Assembly (NCBI GenBank): GCA_029052085.1
Contig: JAIDJS010000311.1
Coordinates: 1-6,564 of the forward strand
DNA length: 6,564 bases
Direction of reading: 5' to 3'
Source of the DNA: Eubacterium sp.
Lineage (GTDB): Bacteria > Bacillota > Clostridia > Oscillospirales > Acutalibacteraceae
Shown here: piece after piece, positions 6,206-6,564 of the stretch
Numbering within the stretch: the first letter of the stretch is position 1
Layout of the letters: each line of letters begins with the position of its first letter
Made by a program: the position numbers and the translations under genes
The notes under the pieces: generated by a model
Databases searched by the model: none
What the model was told of the DNA's origin: nothing
Seen by the model: only the letters and a program-made list of their open reading frames with translations

Positions 6206-6240
6206 ATGCGTAGCTTTTGCTACGCATTTTTTATTTTATT
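6206..6240 (+). terminator. Intrinsic terminator or attenuator just before the lipoprotein gene
   Basis: ATGCGTAGC (6206-6214) pairs perfectly with GCTACGCAT (6219-6227) around a TTTT loop. It is followed by TTTTTATTTTATT, which runs directly into the GGAGG ribosome site at 6241-6245. Structurally it is a good intrinsic terminator. Its position between the promoter at 6033-6061 and the lipoprotein start suggests attenuation, or the 3' end of a ~165-nt RNA. A competing hairpin, GCTGCG (6195-6200) with CGTAGC (6209-6214), would use the same 5' arm. Confidence 0.8.
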
Positions 6241-6252
6241 GGAGGATTTAAC

Positions 6253-6564
6253 ATGAAAAAAATTGTAAGAGTATTGGCGATTGTTTTAATAGGAATTAGT
6301 ATTTCTGGCTGCTCAGTTCAAAACTATGAAGAAGATCATTCTAATGATTCTTCAATAGATTTTTCACAAGATTCAGAATTGGTCAGTGAAACAGCAGTGA
6401 GTGAAATAACAGAGTATTCAAAATATCCTAATAACCTCACTTCGTATAATCTAAGTGAATTAGGAGATTTTGTTGTTTTGACAGGAACTAATAGTGAATT
6501 AGACTATGTAGGGTATGATTATGCTTTTACAAAAATTCAAGTATTGAATAGTTTGTATAATGAT
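6253..6564 (+). CDS. Secreted lipoprotein of unknown function, N-terminal part (cut by right edge)
   Basis: This open frame gives 104 codons from the ATG at 6253 with no stop before the right edge. The N-terminus is a lipoprotein signal peptide: MKK plus Arg6, a hydrophobic core (residues 7-18) and the lipobox ISGC with Cys20 as the lipidated residue, so the protein should be anchored outside the membrane. Residues 21-60 form a Ser/Asp/Glu-rich, probably disordered linker. From about 65 (YNLSELGDFVVLTGTN...YDYAFTKIQVLNSLYND) a beta-rich domain begins, of a type seen in clostridial surface lipoproteins, but I cannot name a family. GGAGG at 6241-6245, 7 nt upstream, supports the start. GC is about 31% over 6301-6540, well below the upstream genes, hinting at an accessory or acquired gene. 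An intrinsic terminator lies immediately before the ribosome site. Confidence 0.85.
   Translation, partial: MKKIVRVLAIVLIGISISGCSVQNYEEDHSNDSSIDFSQDSELVSETAVSEITEYSKYPNNLTSYNLSELGDFVVLTGTNSELDYVGYDYAFTKIQVLNSLYND

Overview
This window looks like chromosomal DNA from a low-to-moderate GC Gram-positive bacterium of the class Clostridia, probably an anaerobe near the Ruminococcaceae/Oscillospiraceae. The evidence is strong Gram-positive Shine-Dalgarno sites, sigma-A-type promoters, intrinsic terminators, an AlaRS with a clostridial-type Cys-rich insert, and an acetate kinase with no pta beside it. The organism is inferred from protein character alone; no database was consulted.

Layout. On the minus strand, 1-759 is the N-terminal ~253 codons of tmcAL (tRNA-Met cytidine acetate ligase); the gene runs off the left edge. 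A 98-bp, very AT-rich divergent promoter region (760-857) separates it from ackA (acetate kinase, 858-2075, plus strand). A 71-aa PC4/YdbC-type ssDNA-binding protein follows ackA, and a hairpin terminator at 2360-2389 closes that unit. Next comes a three-gene plus-strand operon: alaS (alanyl-tRNA synthetase, 2454-5078), a HIT-family nucleotide hydrolase (5089-5421) and a phosphoribosyltransferase resembling adenine PRTases (5418-5957, start overlapping the HIT stop). A strong long-stem terminator at 5963-6011 ends it.

The last ~550 bases differ from the rest. A well-formed promoter (6033-6061) leads straight into a 119-nt near-palindromic hairpin region (6067-6185). This is followed by a perfect 9-bp intrinsic terminator (6206-6240) whose T-run abuts the ribosome binding site of a low-GC gene for a secreted lipoprotein. 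That gene starts at 6253 and is cut by the right edge. The hairpin is either a structured leader or small RNA, or a MITE-like palindromic element; this is the most unusual part of the window.

How the genes fit together. TmcAL uses acetate and ATP to modify the wobble cytidine of elongator tRNA-Met, and AckA interconverts acetate and acetyl phosphate, so the divergent pair shares acetate as a metabolite. AlaRS, the HIT protein and the PRTase-like protein share AMP/adenylate chemistry. Both links are inferences from gene order and family knowledge.
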